Source: an uncultured Dehalococcoidia bacterium
GTDB taxonomy: Bacteria; Chloroflexota; Dehalococcoidia; Lucifugimonadales; GCA-2712585
DNA length: 64,000 nucleotides
Direction: 5' to 3'
Assembly (NCBI GenBank): GCA_951812825.1
Contig: OX638324.1
Span: 878,459-942,458 of the forward strand
The notes under the pieces are model-generated. The model searched no databases. It was given only the letters and a program-made list of their open reading frames with translations, and was not told where the DNA came from. The first letter of the stretch is position 1. Each line of letters begins with the position of its first letter. Positions 1 through 7,759 of the stretch are shown here, one piece after another. The position numbers and the translations under genes are program-made.

Positions 1-1
1 C

Positions 2-1345
2 TACCACCGCCTCTCAGACTCCGCCCGCACCGCCGCCGCCGATGTTCTCATGGACACCATCGGCGCAATCATCGGCGGCAGCCGCATCTCCGAAAATGCC
101 AACCTGGCCCGCCTCGCCGCCGGCAACTCCAACACGGGCTCAGCCACCCTCCTTGGCCACAACCTCAAGGCCCAACCTCCCATGGCCGCCCTCGCTAACG
201 CCACCGCCGGCGTCTCCCTCGAAATGGACGAAGGCACCCGACTTGGCGGCGGTCATCCCGCCATCCACGTCCTCCCCGGGGCGCTGGCAGTTGCCGAAGA
301 CCTGGGCTGCAGCGGCCCCCGGCTTGCCGAGGCACTAATCGCCGGCTACGAGGTCTCCTCCCGCATCGGCGGCGCCACCAAGACCCTGCCCAACGTCCAC
401 TCCCACGGCACCTGGGGCACCATCGGCACCGCCGTCGCCGCCGCCAGACTCATGGACTTCAACCCTCATCAGATGCGCGGCGTCATCAACCTCTCTGCAT
501 CCATGAGCCCCGCCAACACCTGGACCCCCTGCTTTCAGGGCGCCACCATCCGCAACGTCTACCCCGGTCGCTCGGGAATGCAGGGCGTCCTCGCCCCCCA
601 GCTTCTCCTCTGCGGCTTCACCCCGCCCTCCGACGCCCCTACCGACGTCTATACCACCATTCTAGGCGACGAATTCCACCCCGAAGCAACTGTTGCGGGA
701 CTGGGCAGCGGCCCCCTCCGCATCGAGCAGAACTACTTCAAGTTCCACGCCTGCTGCCTCTACAACCACCCCGTCCTCGACGCCGTCGAGGCCATCGCTG
801 CCCGCGAAAACCTTCAACACGCCGACATCCAGAACGTCAACGTCACCACCGTTCCCTTCGCCCAGCGCATGGCCCAGGACTACCCCCCAAACATGCTATC
901 CGCCAAGTTCCACGTCCCCTACGCCGTTGCCGCCCTCCTGGTATCCGGACGCTCCGACATAACCGCCTTCTACCAGAATTCCGTCGACAACCCAGCCATC
1001 CAGTCCCTCGCCGACCGCGTCTCCATCATCTCCGACCCCTCAATGGACCTTCAGAATCCCGATAAACCCTGCGCCCGCGTCGACGTTGCCCTGTCAGACG
1101 GACGCACCTTCTCCGAGTCCACCACTTTCCACCGGGGCGACTTCCAACGCAGACGAAGCCGAGTAGAGCTCGAAAACAAATTCCGCTTCCTAACCTCCCC
1201 AACCCTCAGCCCCGACCAAACCGAATCCGTCATCCGCACAACCGCGAACTTCGCCAATCTGGAAAACGTCCAAACCCTAACCGCCCTCCTCCAACCACCC
1301 CCATCCCGTGTCCTCGCAAACGCGGGAACCCATCCCTCCTCGTAG
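2..1345 (+). CDS. MmgE/PrpD family protein (5' partial)
   Basis: The reading frame is open from base 2, so the start lies outside the window; about 447 residues are visible, close to the family's usual length of about 450. The opening residues (AADVLMDTIGAIIGGS) and the later GGHPAIHVLPGALA, HSHGTWGTIGTAVAAARL and FKFHACCLYNHPVLDA stretches are typical of MmgE/PrpD, the fold of 2-methylcitrate dehydratase. Family members dehydrate or isomerise small carboxylic acids; the substrate cannot be told here. The last ~15 codons run through a dispersed intergenic repeat (about 1310-1345), so the C-terminus was probably extended by repeat insertion. Nothing upstream is visible to define an operon. Confidence 0.85.
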   Translation, partial: YHRLSDSARTAAADVLMDTIGAIIGGSRISENANLARLAAGNSNTGSATLLGHNLKAQPPMAALANATAGVSLEMDEGTRLGGGHPAIHVLPGALAVAEDLGCSGPRLAEALIAGYEVSSRIGGATKTLPNVHSHGTWGTIGTAVAAARLMDFNPHQMRGVINLSASMSPANTWTPCFQGATIRNVYPGRSGMQGVLAPQLLLCGFTPPSDAPTDVYTTILGDEFHPEATVAGLGSGPLRIEQNYFKFHACCLYNHPVLDAVEAIAARENLQHADIQNVNVTTVPFAQRMAQDYPPNMLSAKFHVPYAVAALLVSGRSDITAFYQNSVDNPAIQSLADRVSIISDPSMDLQNPDKPCARVDVALSDGRTFSESTTFHRGDFQRRRSRVELENKFRFLTSPTLSPDQTESVIRTTANFANLENVQTLTALLQPPPSRVLANAGTHPSS

Positions 1346-1555
1346 GGGCCGTTCGCAAACTAACCTCCCCCAAAAGACGCCGGTGCCGCAAGTCCAACCC
1401 CGCAGGTTTGGAGCCGCTACAGGACCAGGTAGCGCATCTATGTCTTCTGGAACAGGGACAACTCTTCAACGGTCAGGCAATGGACCTATTCCGCCTTTCC
1501 CGCCCAACCTTCCGTCATTCCCCCGTAGGCGGGAATCCAGTCCCCTCCCTGCCCC
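1346..1555. repeat. Convergent intergenic spacer with dispersed repeats
   Basis: No gene is seen. At 1341-1365 there is a copy of the GTAGGGGCNGTTCGCNAAC repeat, and at 1514-1540 an imperfect palindrome with GTCATTCCC and GGGAATCC arms. Both families recur through the window. The two flanking genes converge here. Confidence 0.6.
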
Positions 1556-1774
1556 CTACCTCCTCCGTCTCTTCCGCAGCCACCGGTTATACACAAACCC
1601 GTAGGCAACTCCAAAAATCGTCCCGAAAATCAGCGTGTGCCGGACCAATCCGCCCAAAGTCAGATCATCGTTCAACAAGCCGTTAATCACCCCGCTTATG
1701 ATGCCGGCCACAATCCCAACAGGCAGGTAAATCAGAATATCTCGAATCAGCGGGACCCGTGGCTCTTCATTCAT
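1556..1774 (-). CDS. Small hydrophobic membrane protein
   Basis: This 72-residue protein has two likely membrane segments (residues ~12-35 and ~45-63) with Gly-rich helices (GIVAGIISGVINGLL, FGTIFGVAYGFVYNRW) and a basic RKRRRR tail that should lie in the cytoplasm. Its start codon overlaps the stop of the upstream oxidoreductase as ATGA (1771-1774), so the two are probably translationally coupled. I do not recognise a family. The function is unknown. Confidence 0.6.
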   Translation of the reverse strand: MNEEPRVPLIRDILIYLPVGIVAGIISGVINGLLNDDLTLGGLVRHTLIFGTIFGVAYGFVYNRWLRKRRRR

Positions 1775-2727
1775 AGCAAAACCCCCTCCACCAGCGGCAT
1801 CACCCGCTCGGCAAACTCCTCCATCACCCCCACCGTCTCCGCAACCTCATCCCTCCGGAAATCAAACACCAGATGACCAACCCCAACACCCGCAAACTCC
1901 GCCACGTCCGACGCAATCTGCTCCGCCGTCCCCATGAACGGCTGCGACCTGTCCTCAGCCGCCCCCAGCAGATACCTCGGCGGCCTGTACGCCACCCCAA
2001 TCGCCGAAGGGTCTCGCCCTGCCCTATCCGCGTACCGACGCAGACGCTCCACCGACCGGCCCATCTGCTCTGCCGTCACCAGCGGAAACCGCGGGTTCGA
2101 CCCAATGGGATGCCACGCGTCTCCTAGCGTCGCCGCCCGACGCAGCGCCGGCCCGCTTTCTCCCCCAACCCAGATCGGCGGATGCGGCTTCTGCACCGGC
2201 TTCGGCTCAAACCGAATGTCGGAGAAGCTGCAATACTTCCCCTCGAAGCTGGGATTCTCCTGCGTCCACAACTCCTTGAACGCCCGCAAATACTCGTTCC
2301 CCACCGCCCCCCGCTCCGTAAACGGTGGCAGCCCCAGCGCCTCGAACTCCTCCCGCAGCCATCCCACGCCCACGCCCACAATCAGACGCCCCTTCGAGAG
2401 CACGTCCATCGTCGCCAGCATCTTGGCCGTCACCACCACATTCCGATGCGGCAGAATCAACACCCCGGTGCCCAACCGGATCCGTTCCGTTAACGCCCCC
2501 ACGTACGTCAACACCGTAAGCTGGTCCAGCCACTCCCCCGACGCCAACCCTGTGAATTCCCCCGTCGCGCTATACGGATACTCGGAAATGAACGAGTCCG
2601 GTATCACCACGTGGTCTCCAACGAAAGCCGAGTCGAAGCCCAGCTCCTCCGCCTTCTTCGCCACCAGCGCCAGGTTCTCCGGCGATGCCCCAGCTCCCCG
2701 GTTCGGCAAACCAACTCCAAACTTCAT
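1771..2727 (-). CDS. LLM class F420-dependent oxidoreductase
   Basis: The 318-residue protein begins MKFGVGLPNRGAGASPENLALVAK and has FVGDHVVIPDSF, GTGVLILPHRNVVVTAKMLATMDVLSKGRLIVGVGVGWLREEFEALG and FEPKPVQKPHPPIWVGGE. These are hallmarks of the luciferase-like TIM-barrel family that uses F420H2 or FMN. Such enzymes are numerous in SAR202-type Chloroflexota, where they are thought to oxidise recalcitrant organics. An in-frame TTG lies one codon upstream, but the ATG at 2727 sits better behind the AAGGA/GGAGG ribosome-binding sequence. The substrate is unknown. It forms an ATGA-coupled pair with the small membrane protein downstream. Confidence 0.88.
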   Translation of the reverse strand: MKFGVGLPNRGAGASPENLALVAKKAEELGFDSAFVGDHVVIPDSFISEYPYSATGEFTGLASGEWLDQLTVLTYVGALTERIRLGTGVLILPHRNVVVTAKMLATMDVLSKGRLIVGVGVGWLREEFEALGLPPFTERGAVGNEYLRAFKELWTQENPSFEGKYCSFSDIRFEPKPVQKPHPPIWVGGESGPALRRAATLGDAWHPIGSNPRFPLVTAEQMGRSVERLRRYADRAGRDPSAIGVAYRPPRYLLGAAEDRSQPFMGTAEQIASDVAEFAGVGVGHLVFDFRRDEVAETVGVMEEFAERVMPLVEGVLL

Positions 2728-2890
2728 CAATCCTTAACCTCCAACCAACTCATCAGACGTCAATACCGTCAAAATATCCCATTCCACTTCCACAAATCCC
2801 TTCCCCCTTGATGGGGGAAGGTTCCAAACCTGCCTTCCCTATTGCGCTCACACCACAGAATTACGCTGGTTGCCCTCGCACCCCCCCAAC

Positions 2891-3784
2891 CTACGGCTCC
2901 ACCGAAAGCAGCACCTCCACCCTCACCTCGTCCTCGATGCTCTGCACCGGCCCCACCACCGGCGGCGTAATCTCCATATCCTGCCACGTAAACGTCGTCC
3001 TCCCCAGAATGAACACCCGGTCACCGTCATCCCTCGCCTCAATCTCAAACACCAGCGGCACAGTAATCCCTCGAATCTCCAAGCTCCCCTCCACCTGCGC
3101 CTCCACTTCCTCCCCATCTGCGAACCCATCAGGCAGTTCCGACACCGAAGGCACCGTAAACGTCGCCGTTGGGTAGTCTCCAAACATCCGCGTCCGAACG
3201 TACCTGTCCCGGTTCCCCTGATCGCTCGTCATAGAATGCAGGTCCAACGCTATCGAAGAAGCCCCGCCGTCCAGCCGCACCTCCCCGGTCAGCGACGTTG
3301 TCCGCATCACCGCGTCGTTGGGCAGCGACAGCCTCGCCAGCTTCTCCGTGACCGTGAACGTCGCCTCAGACCCCTCCGAAACCACGAACGTCACCCCCTC
3401 GTATTCCCCCATCGCCCGCGAACTGCCCTCAGACGTGTCGGCAGCCACCGGCGTAGCCGTCGCCATAGGTGTCGCCGCCACCGCCGTGGCTGTAGTCAAT
3501 GGGGTAGCCGTAGCCATCGGCGTAGCCGCCATGGGAGTCGCTGTCGGCAGCGGTGTCGCCGTAGCCATCGGCGTCGCCCTAGGCACTGGCGCTACCGTCT
3601 GTGGCGAGGAAGGCGGCGGTGTTTCAAACCCCTCCGTAGCCGGTGTCTCGAATCCCTCGTTGTCCGACACTCCAAACCCTTCTTCCGTTGCCCCGGCGCA
3701 CCCTGCAATCACCAGGCATAACGCCACCGACGACAGGACCAACGCTGCCCAACCACTCCGCATTAAACGCTTAAGTCTCTTCAT
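2891..3784 (-). CDS. YceI-like domain lipoprotein
   Basis: I chose the ATG at 3784, 117 codons inside a longer open frame, because it opens a proper lipoprotein signal (MKRLKRLMRSGW, hydrophobic core, lipobox VIAGC with Cys29) and overlaps the upstream stop as ATGA. After the Cys comes a low-complexity linker (residues ~60-110) of repeated ATPMATATP-like units. The C-terminal ~170 residues resemble a YceI lipocalin-like domain: the substituted TSLTGEVRLDGG, DRYVRTRMFGDYPTATFTVP, EVEGSLEIRGITVPLVFEIEAR and TTFTWQDMEITPPVV strands. YceI proteins bind isoprenoid or amphiphilic ligands. It would be a surface-anchored binding protein; the ligand is unknown. Confidence 0.8.
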   Translation of the reverse strand: MKRLKRLMRSGWAALVLSSVALCLVIAGCAGATEEGFGVSDNEGFETPATEGFETPPPSSPQTVAPVPRATPMATATPLPTATPMAATPMATATPLTTATAVAATPMATATPVAADTSEGSSRAMGEYEGVTFVVSEGSEATFTVTEKLARLSLPNDAVMRTTSLTGEVRLDGGASSIALDLHSMTSDQGNRDRYVRTRMFGDYPTATFTVPSVSELPDGFADGEEVEAQVEGSLEIRGITVPLVFEIEARDDGDRVFILGRTTFTWQDMEITPPVVGPVQSIEDEVRVEVLLSVEP

Positions 3785-4332
3785 AACCTGCTGACTCCCA
3801 TTCCCTGAACTATCATCGAATTCCTGGGCGGAAGCTCCAACCGCCCGTCTTCCTGGTCTCCCTGGCCCGCAAGCGCTACTCCCAGCGCCAGCGCAATCGC
3901 CGCCGTCGCAAACGCCAGCCGCCAGGGCAGCGCCCGACCCATCCGCATAAGGACTAGCGTCAACACCCAGATTGTCCCCAGCGACAACGCCGCCAGAGGC
4001 AGGATGAATGACGTCGACCTTTCCAGATAGGTGTCCATCGCCAGCGCAGCCGCGATCACTATCACGGAAAGGATCCCCATTACCACGTTGAAATACATCA
4101 GACGATTCCGCCCGCTCACCGACAGAATCCGCCACAGCAGCCCCGCACCCAATCCCGCCCCCAGCGACGCTATCGACACCGAGGCGCTGTTGAAGTATGC
4201 GTCGCTTGGCGATTCCAGCGGGATGCTGACCGCAACGGCGGCGATTGCCGCAACGGAACCGGCGAGCAGTCCCGCCGCCGCCGTACCCGGCTCATCGTCC
4301 AGCACGTCCCTGCGTCTCCCGAAAAACCCCAT
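3781..4332 (-). CDS. Polytopic membrane protein of unknown function
   Basis: This protein of about 183 residues starts at the ATG at 4332; a TTG three codons upstream (4341) is an alternative. It has four to five hydrophobic segments, for example AAAGLLAGSVAAIAAVAVSI, VSIASLGAGLGAGLLWRIL, VVMGILSVIVIAAALAM and LPLAALSLGTIWVLTLVLM. No conserved catalytic motif is visible and I do not recognise the family. Its stop overlaps the start of the YceI lipoprotein (ATGA at 3781-3784), so the two form a coupled pair. A TATAAT hexamer lies just upstream of the start on the minus strand (about 4341-4346), suggesting a short or absent leader. Confidence 0.65.
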   Translation of the reverse strand: MGFFGRRRDVLDDEPGTAAAGLLAGSVAAIAAVAVSIPLESPSDAYFNSASVSIASLGAGLGAGLLWRILSVSGRNRLMYFNVVMGILSVIVIAAALAMDTYLERSTSFILPLAALSLGTIWVLTLVLMRMGRALPWRLAFATAAIALALGVALAGQGDQEDGRLELPPRNSMIVQGMGVSRL

Positions 4333-4543
4333 CGCCCCCAATTATACCCGCCCAACGCCCACAAAAGCATCGCCCCCCTCTTTCCCCGCGAAGGCAGAAA
4401 CCCATCTTTCGTCCCCACATTTCATTCCGAGCGCAGCGTAGCGAAGTCGAGAAACCTTATTGCCATCACGCCTCTCCTCTCCCTTCTCCCTCTTTCCGCT
4501 ATACTAACCCGGAGAACGGACTATTGACTTCTGGAGGCATCCG

Positions 4544-4789
4544 ATGGGCGTAGCAGGAATTATCTTCGCCGTCTTGGCCATAGCCTTCCCCATAATCCCC
4601 ACCATCGGTTGGGCTCTTACCGTAATCTCTCTCCTCACTGGCGCGTCCCTCTCCACCATCGGCCTCATGCGCTATCGCAAGGGGACCCGGGATCACAGCG
4701 CCGCCATCCTCGGCATCGCAACCAACATAGCTGTCATCCTCATCATAGCTCTCTGGGCTTATTTCCTTGGAGATTACAACGGCGGATAA
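4544..4789 (+). CDS. Small two-helix membrane protein
   Basis: This 81-residue protein has a TCTGGAGG ribosome-binding sequence 7-8 bases before the ATG. The first half holds two hydrophobic helices (GIIFAVLAIAFPIIPTIGWAL and TVISLLTGASLSTIGLM). A basic RYRKGTRDHS loop and a third helix (AAILGIATNIAVILIIALWAYFL) follow. The layout recalls DUF4190-like small membrane proteins, but the assignment is weak. It is monocistronic and convergent with the histidine kinase gene. Confidence 0.6.
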   Translation: MGVAGIIFAVLAIAFPIIPTIGWALTVISLLTGASLSTIGLMRYRKGTRDHSAAILGIATNIAVILIIALWAYFLGDYNGG

Positions 4790-4854
4790 AATCCAGAATA
4801 ATCCCCCCACAATAAGCCCAGAACCCCAATTTAGCTGCGCACACCGCTCCATCC

Positions 4855-6192
4855 CTAATCCTCCTCACTCCCCACCGGAATCTCAAACACAAACCGGCTC
4901 CCCCCTTCCTGCCTCCTCTCCGCCCGGATAGACCCCCCGTGGGCCTCCACCAACTGCCGGGCAATCGTAAGCCCCAACCCCGTCCCCCCCGTTGCTCTCG
5001 TCCTCGAAGGGTCAACCCGGTAGAACCTGTCGAAAATCTGCCCCACCTCCTCCTCCGGCACCCGCACTGACTCACCCACCGCTTCCACCGAAACCGATAC
5101 CTCGCCCCCCTCCGGCGTGTGCCTCACTGCGTTGTCCAACAAATTCCCCAACGCTTGCGATATCCGCGTCCGGTCCATCCGCGTCCGTGGCAACCCCAGC
5201 GGCGACTCCACCCTCAACGCCACCCCCTTCCCCTCCGCCGCCGGACGAAACGCCTCCACCGACATCTTGGCCAGTTCGCCCATCGACTCTTCCTGCAAGT
5301 CCAGCGTCAGCGCCCCCGCGTCCGCCTGGGCAATCAGCCCCACGTCCTCCACCAGCCGCCCCAGGTGCATAGCCTGCTGGTGCGCTACCTCAATCGCCGC
5401 CGGAGTAGGCGTCAACACCCCGTCACGCATCGCCTCCAGATAGCCCCGCACGTTCGTCAGCGGCGTCCGCAGTTCGTGCGCCACGTCCGACATCAGCCTC
5501 ACCCGCTGCTCTTCGGCCGTCTGCAGCCGGTCAGCCATCGTATTGAAAGTTCTACCCAGCTGCCCTATCTCGTCCGATGACGACGCCTCCACCCGCTCCT
5601 CCAGGCTCCCCATCCCCAGCCTCCCCGCCGCCCCCGTCAACGCCCGCACCGGCGAAAGAATCCGGCGGGAGAGCATAGTTACCAGCAACACGCCCCCTAT
5701 CCACGCCCCCAGACCCGCCCACACCAACGCCCAGTTCACCGAAGACACCACCCTGGAAATCGCCGGCTCTGCCACTTCTGTTTCCACCTGGCCGGGGGCC
5801 AGCGAAAGAAATCCTATCTCCTGGTTCCCCGTGCGAATTGGCCGAAATCTGCCCGTCCCCCTCCACACCACCGGTACCCTCTCGTATCCCGCTTGCGAGT
5901 CCGCAATCAAGCGTCCCTGGGCGTCCCTCACCACAATTCGACGATCATACAGGTCTCCTGCCCTCTCCACGATTCCCTGAATGCCGCTCCAGTCCCTGTT
6001 ACGGGTATAGGCCAGGGAAATCATCTCCTCCACCCGTGCTGCCCGTGCCTCCTCCAGCCTGTCCGAAAACTGCTCCACCTCCCGGTTGGCCGAATACCCC
6101 GTGTACACGCCCACCGCAGCCAGCGCCAGACCCAGCGCCAGCGTGAACCCCAATATCAGGCGAAACTGGATCCCCTGAAACCACCTAACCAT
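4855..6192 (-). CDS. Sensor histidine kinase with missing ATP-lid G1 box
   Basis: A 445-residue membrane kinase. TM1 is at ~11-30, a sensor region runs ~31-150, TM2 is at ~155-175, then HAMP (~178-230). The HisKA box is SDVAHELRTPLTNVRGYL with His239 as phosphate acceptor. The N box (QALGNLLDNAVRHTPEGG), F box (IFDRFYR) and G2 box (GGTGLGLTIA) are all present. The G1 motif (DxGxG) normally found between N and F boxes is absent: after EVSVSVEAVGESVRV the sequence goes straight to PEEEVGQIF, as if about ten codons were deleted in frame. The gene overlaps the response regulator by 8 bases and should be co-expressed with it. Autokinase activity is doubtful. Confidence 0.9.
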   Translation of the reverse strand: MVRWFQGIQFRLILGFTLALGLALAAVGVYTGYSANREVEQFSDRLEEARAARVEEMISLAYTRNRDWSGIQGIVERAGDLYDRRIVVRDAQGRLIADSQAGYERVPVVWRGTGRFRPIRTGNQEIGFLSLAPGQVETEVAEPAISRVVSSVNWALVWAGLGAWIGGVLLVTMLSRRILSPVRALTGAAGRLGMGSLEERVEASSSDEIGQLGRTFNTMADRLQTAEEQRVRLMSDVAHELRTPLTNVRGYLEAMRDGVLTPTPAAIEVAHQQAMHLGRLVEDVGLIAQADAGALTLDLQEESMGELAKMSVEAFRPAAEGKGVALRVESPLGLPRTRMDRTRISQALGNLLDNAVRHTPEGGEVSVSVEAVGESVRVPEEEVGQIFDRFYRVDPSRTRATGGTGLGLTIARQLVEAHGGSIRAERRQEGGSRFVFEIPVGSEED

Positions 6193-6880
6193 TGCCGAAT
6201 CTGTAACCCACGCCGTACACCGTCTGGATTCGCTTCTGCCCCTTTCCTCCCTTCCCGTCCGAAATCCGCTTCCTCAGGTTTGAAACGTGCACGTCGATAG
6301 TCCTGTCGAATCCGTCGAAGTCGTACCCGAATACCCGATCGATGATCTGGTCCCGCGTGAAAGTCCGTCCCGGCTCCTTCATGAACATCGCCAGAATCCT
6401 GAACTCCGTCGGAGTCATCCCAATCTCACTCCCGTCCATCCACACCTTCCGGCTCATCAGGCTCAGCTTCAACCCGTTGCGCGTCAACGTAGAAGGCCCT
6501 TCTTCCGTCTTCTCCCTCGCCGTTCGACGCAACACCGCCCGCACCCTGGCCGTCAGCTCCCTCGGACTGAAGGGCTTCGTCACGTAATCGTCCGCCCCCA
6601 TGTCCAGCCCTTCCAGACGGTGAGGCTCGTCCGCCCGTGCCGTCAGCATCACGATAGGCACGTCCGACTCCTCCCGAAGCATGCGGCATACGCTCATCCC
6701 GTTCAGCTTCGGCAGCATAAGGTCCAGGACAACCAGGTCCGGCTGAGCCTCCCGCGCCAGACGCAGTCCGTCGATTCCGTTGCCCACCGAAAGCACCTCG
6801 TGACCGTCCTGCTCCAGGTACAGGCGCAACAGCCTCACCACGTGGGCGTCGTCCTCAACTATCAGAACCTTACTTCCCAT
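6185..6880 (-). CDS. OmpR/PhoB-family response regulator
   Basis: A 231-residue protein. The receiver domain (1-120) has the acidic pocket E9-D10-D11, phosphoacceptor D53 in VVLDLMLPKLNG, the T80 position in VMLTARAD and K102 in DDYVTKPFSP. The winged-helix DNA-binding domain (~130-231) carries MTPTEFRILAMF, RTFTRDQIIDRVFGYDFDGFDRTIDVHVSNLRKRI and the terminal VYGVGYRFG. It is the first gene of a two-gene operon with the overlapping kinase gene. A terminator at 6924-6965 separates it from the gene upstream. Its targets are unknown. Confidence 0.95.
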   Translation of the reverse strand: MGSKVLIVEDDAHVVRLLRLYLEQDGHEVLSVGNGIDGLRLAREAQPDLVVLDLMLPKLNGMSVCRMLREESDVPIVMLTARADEPHRLEGLDMGADDYVTKPFSPRELTARVRAVLRRTAREKTEEGPSTLTRNGLKLSLMSRKVWMDGSEIGMTPTEFRILAMFMKEPGRTFTRDQIIDRVFGYDFDGFDRTIDVHVSNLRKRISDGKGGKGQKRIQTVYGVGYRFGNG

Positions 6881-6923
6881 TTCGCAACCTTTGCCAGATC
6901 CTCAATCTTCCTTTAGAGGAAAA

Positions 6924-6965
6924 CACAGGCGGGGAGACCCGGGGGTGCAAGTCTCCCCGCCTGTG
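6924..6965 (-). terminator. Rho-independent terminator
   Basis: A perfect 15-bp stem (CACAGGCGGGGAGAC and its complement) encloses a 12-base loop. On the minus strand it is followed by TTTTCCTC. It lies just after the DUF2680-like gene and before the response regulator gene. Confidence 0.85.
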
Positions 6966-6983
6966 GGTTGAGCCTGAAGCGTC

Positions 6984-7577
6984 CTATGACTCAGTATAGC
7001 TTGTCGAAGAGTCCTCCTCATCCGGTGGCTCAGACCTATCCATATCTTTGTCCCACAACCCACCACCCCGTTTCCCCCTGTGATGTCCGCCCCGCCAATC
7101 TCCCCTGGAGGCGCCCCTATGCACTCTGGTCCCCTTCATCCAGCCGCCCCGGTCAAGAAATTCCGGCCGGTCCTCGAACCACTCTATGTATCCGTCCGCC
7201 TCTTCCTGGCTGATAAGCTCCTTCTCCACCATGGCGTCCATTCTGGCCCGGACCGCCTCATTCGCCATCGCGCGCCCGGCCTGCGTCAAGGCGTCCTCCA
7301 ACTCAGACTCCTCCACCCCCAGAATCTCCGCCGCCTCGGCAATGAAGTCCGTATCCTTGTCCCAACTCTCCTTCACCGACTCGAAAGCGTCCGTAACGTC
7401 GCTGGCTTCCATTTCAAGAATCTCCGCCACCCGCACCGCCAGGCTCGTCCCATTATCGCCGCCCTTCCCCAATCCGCCGCCCCCCTTGCCGCCGTGCGCC
7501 AGAATCACCCCGCCGCCGACTCCCACCACCATCAGCCCCGCAAGAATTACTGCTACAATCCAACCTCTCTTGCCCAC
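6984..7577 (-). CDS. Exported DUF2680-like protein
   Basis: A 197-residue protein starts at GTG 7577, with AAGGAG seven bases upstream. Residues ~5-27 form an uncleaved or cleavable signal helix (GWIVAVILAGLMVVGVGGGVIL). Two short helical repeats follow: AVRVAEILEMEASDVTDAFESV and AEAAEILGVEESELEDALTQA. Then comes RARMDAMVEKELISQEEADGYIEWFEDRPEF, a pattern like DUF2680 (a short helix with a Trp and RP near its end). The C-terminus is rich in Gly, His, Arg and acidic residues (GGHHRGKRGGG), which might bind metal. The function is unknown. A strong terminator follows. Confidence 0.7.
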   Translation of the reverse strand: MGKRGWIVAVILAGLMVVGVGGGVILAHGGKGGGGLGKGGDNGTSLAVRVAEILEMEASDVTDAFESVKESWDKDTDFIAEAAEILGVEESELEDALTQAGRAMANEAVRARMDAMVEKELISQEEADGYIEWFEDRPEFLDRGGWMKGTRVHRGASRGDWRGGHHRGKRGGGLWDKDMDRSEPPDEEDSSTSYTES

Positions 7578-7696
7578 TTCATTGCTCCTTCACGTACTCT
7601 AAGCTGTTGCCATACGGTGAAGGAGGATACGGGCTAACCTTTAAGGGAATATGAAGGACTCCATCCTGATATCATTCTGAGCCCACTGCCCCAACC

Positions 7697-7730
7697 TGTC
7701 ATTCTGAGGAGGCCCCGCGACGAAGAATCT
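7697..7730. repeat. Dispersed TCATTCTGAG...GAAGAATCT repeat
   Basis: One copy of a ~34-base element (TGTCATTCTGAGGAGG then CCCCGCGACGAAGAATCT). Related copies lie at 9264-9296, 10310-10338, 16161-16187, 18546-18581, 38612-38646 and 47864-47896. All seen are intergenic. Confidence 0.7.
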
Positions 7731-7759
7731 CGCTGCCCTTCAACACCCGCCCGCATTGA

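Noticed and set aside
3785-4135. 117-residue N-terminal extension of the YceI lipoprotein
   Set aside because: It overlaps the upstream membrane protein gene in another frame and would bury the lipoprotein signal; the internal ATG gives a lipobox and an ATGA overlap.
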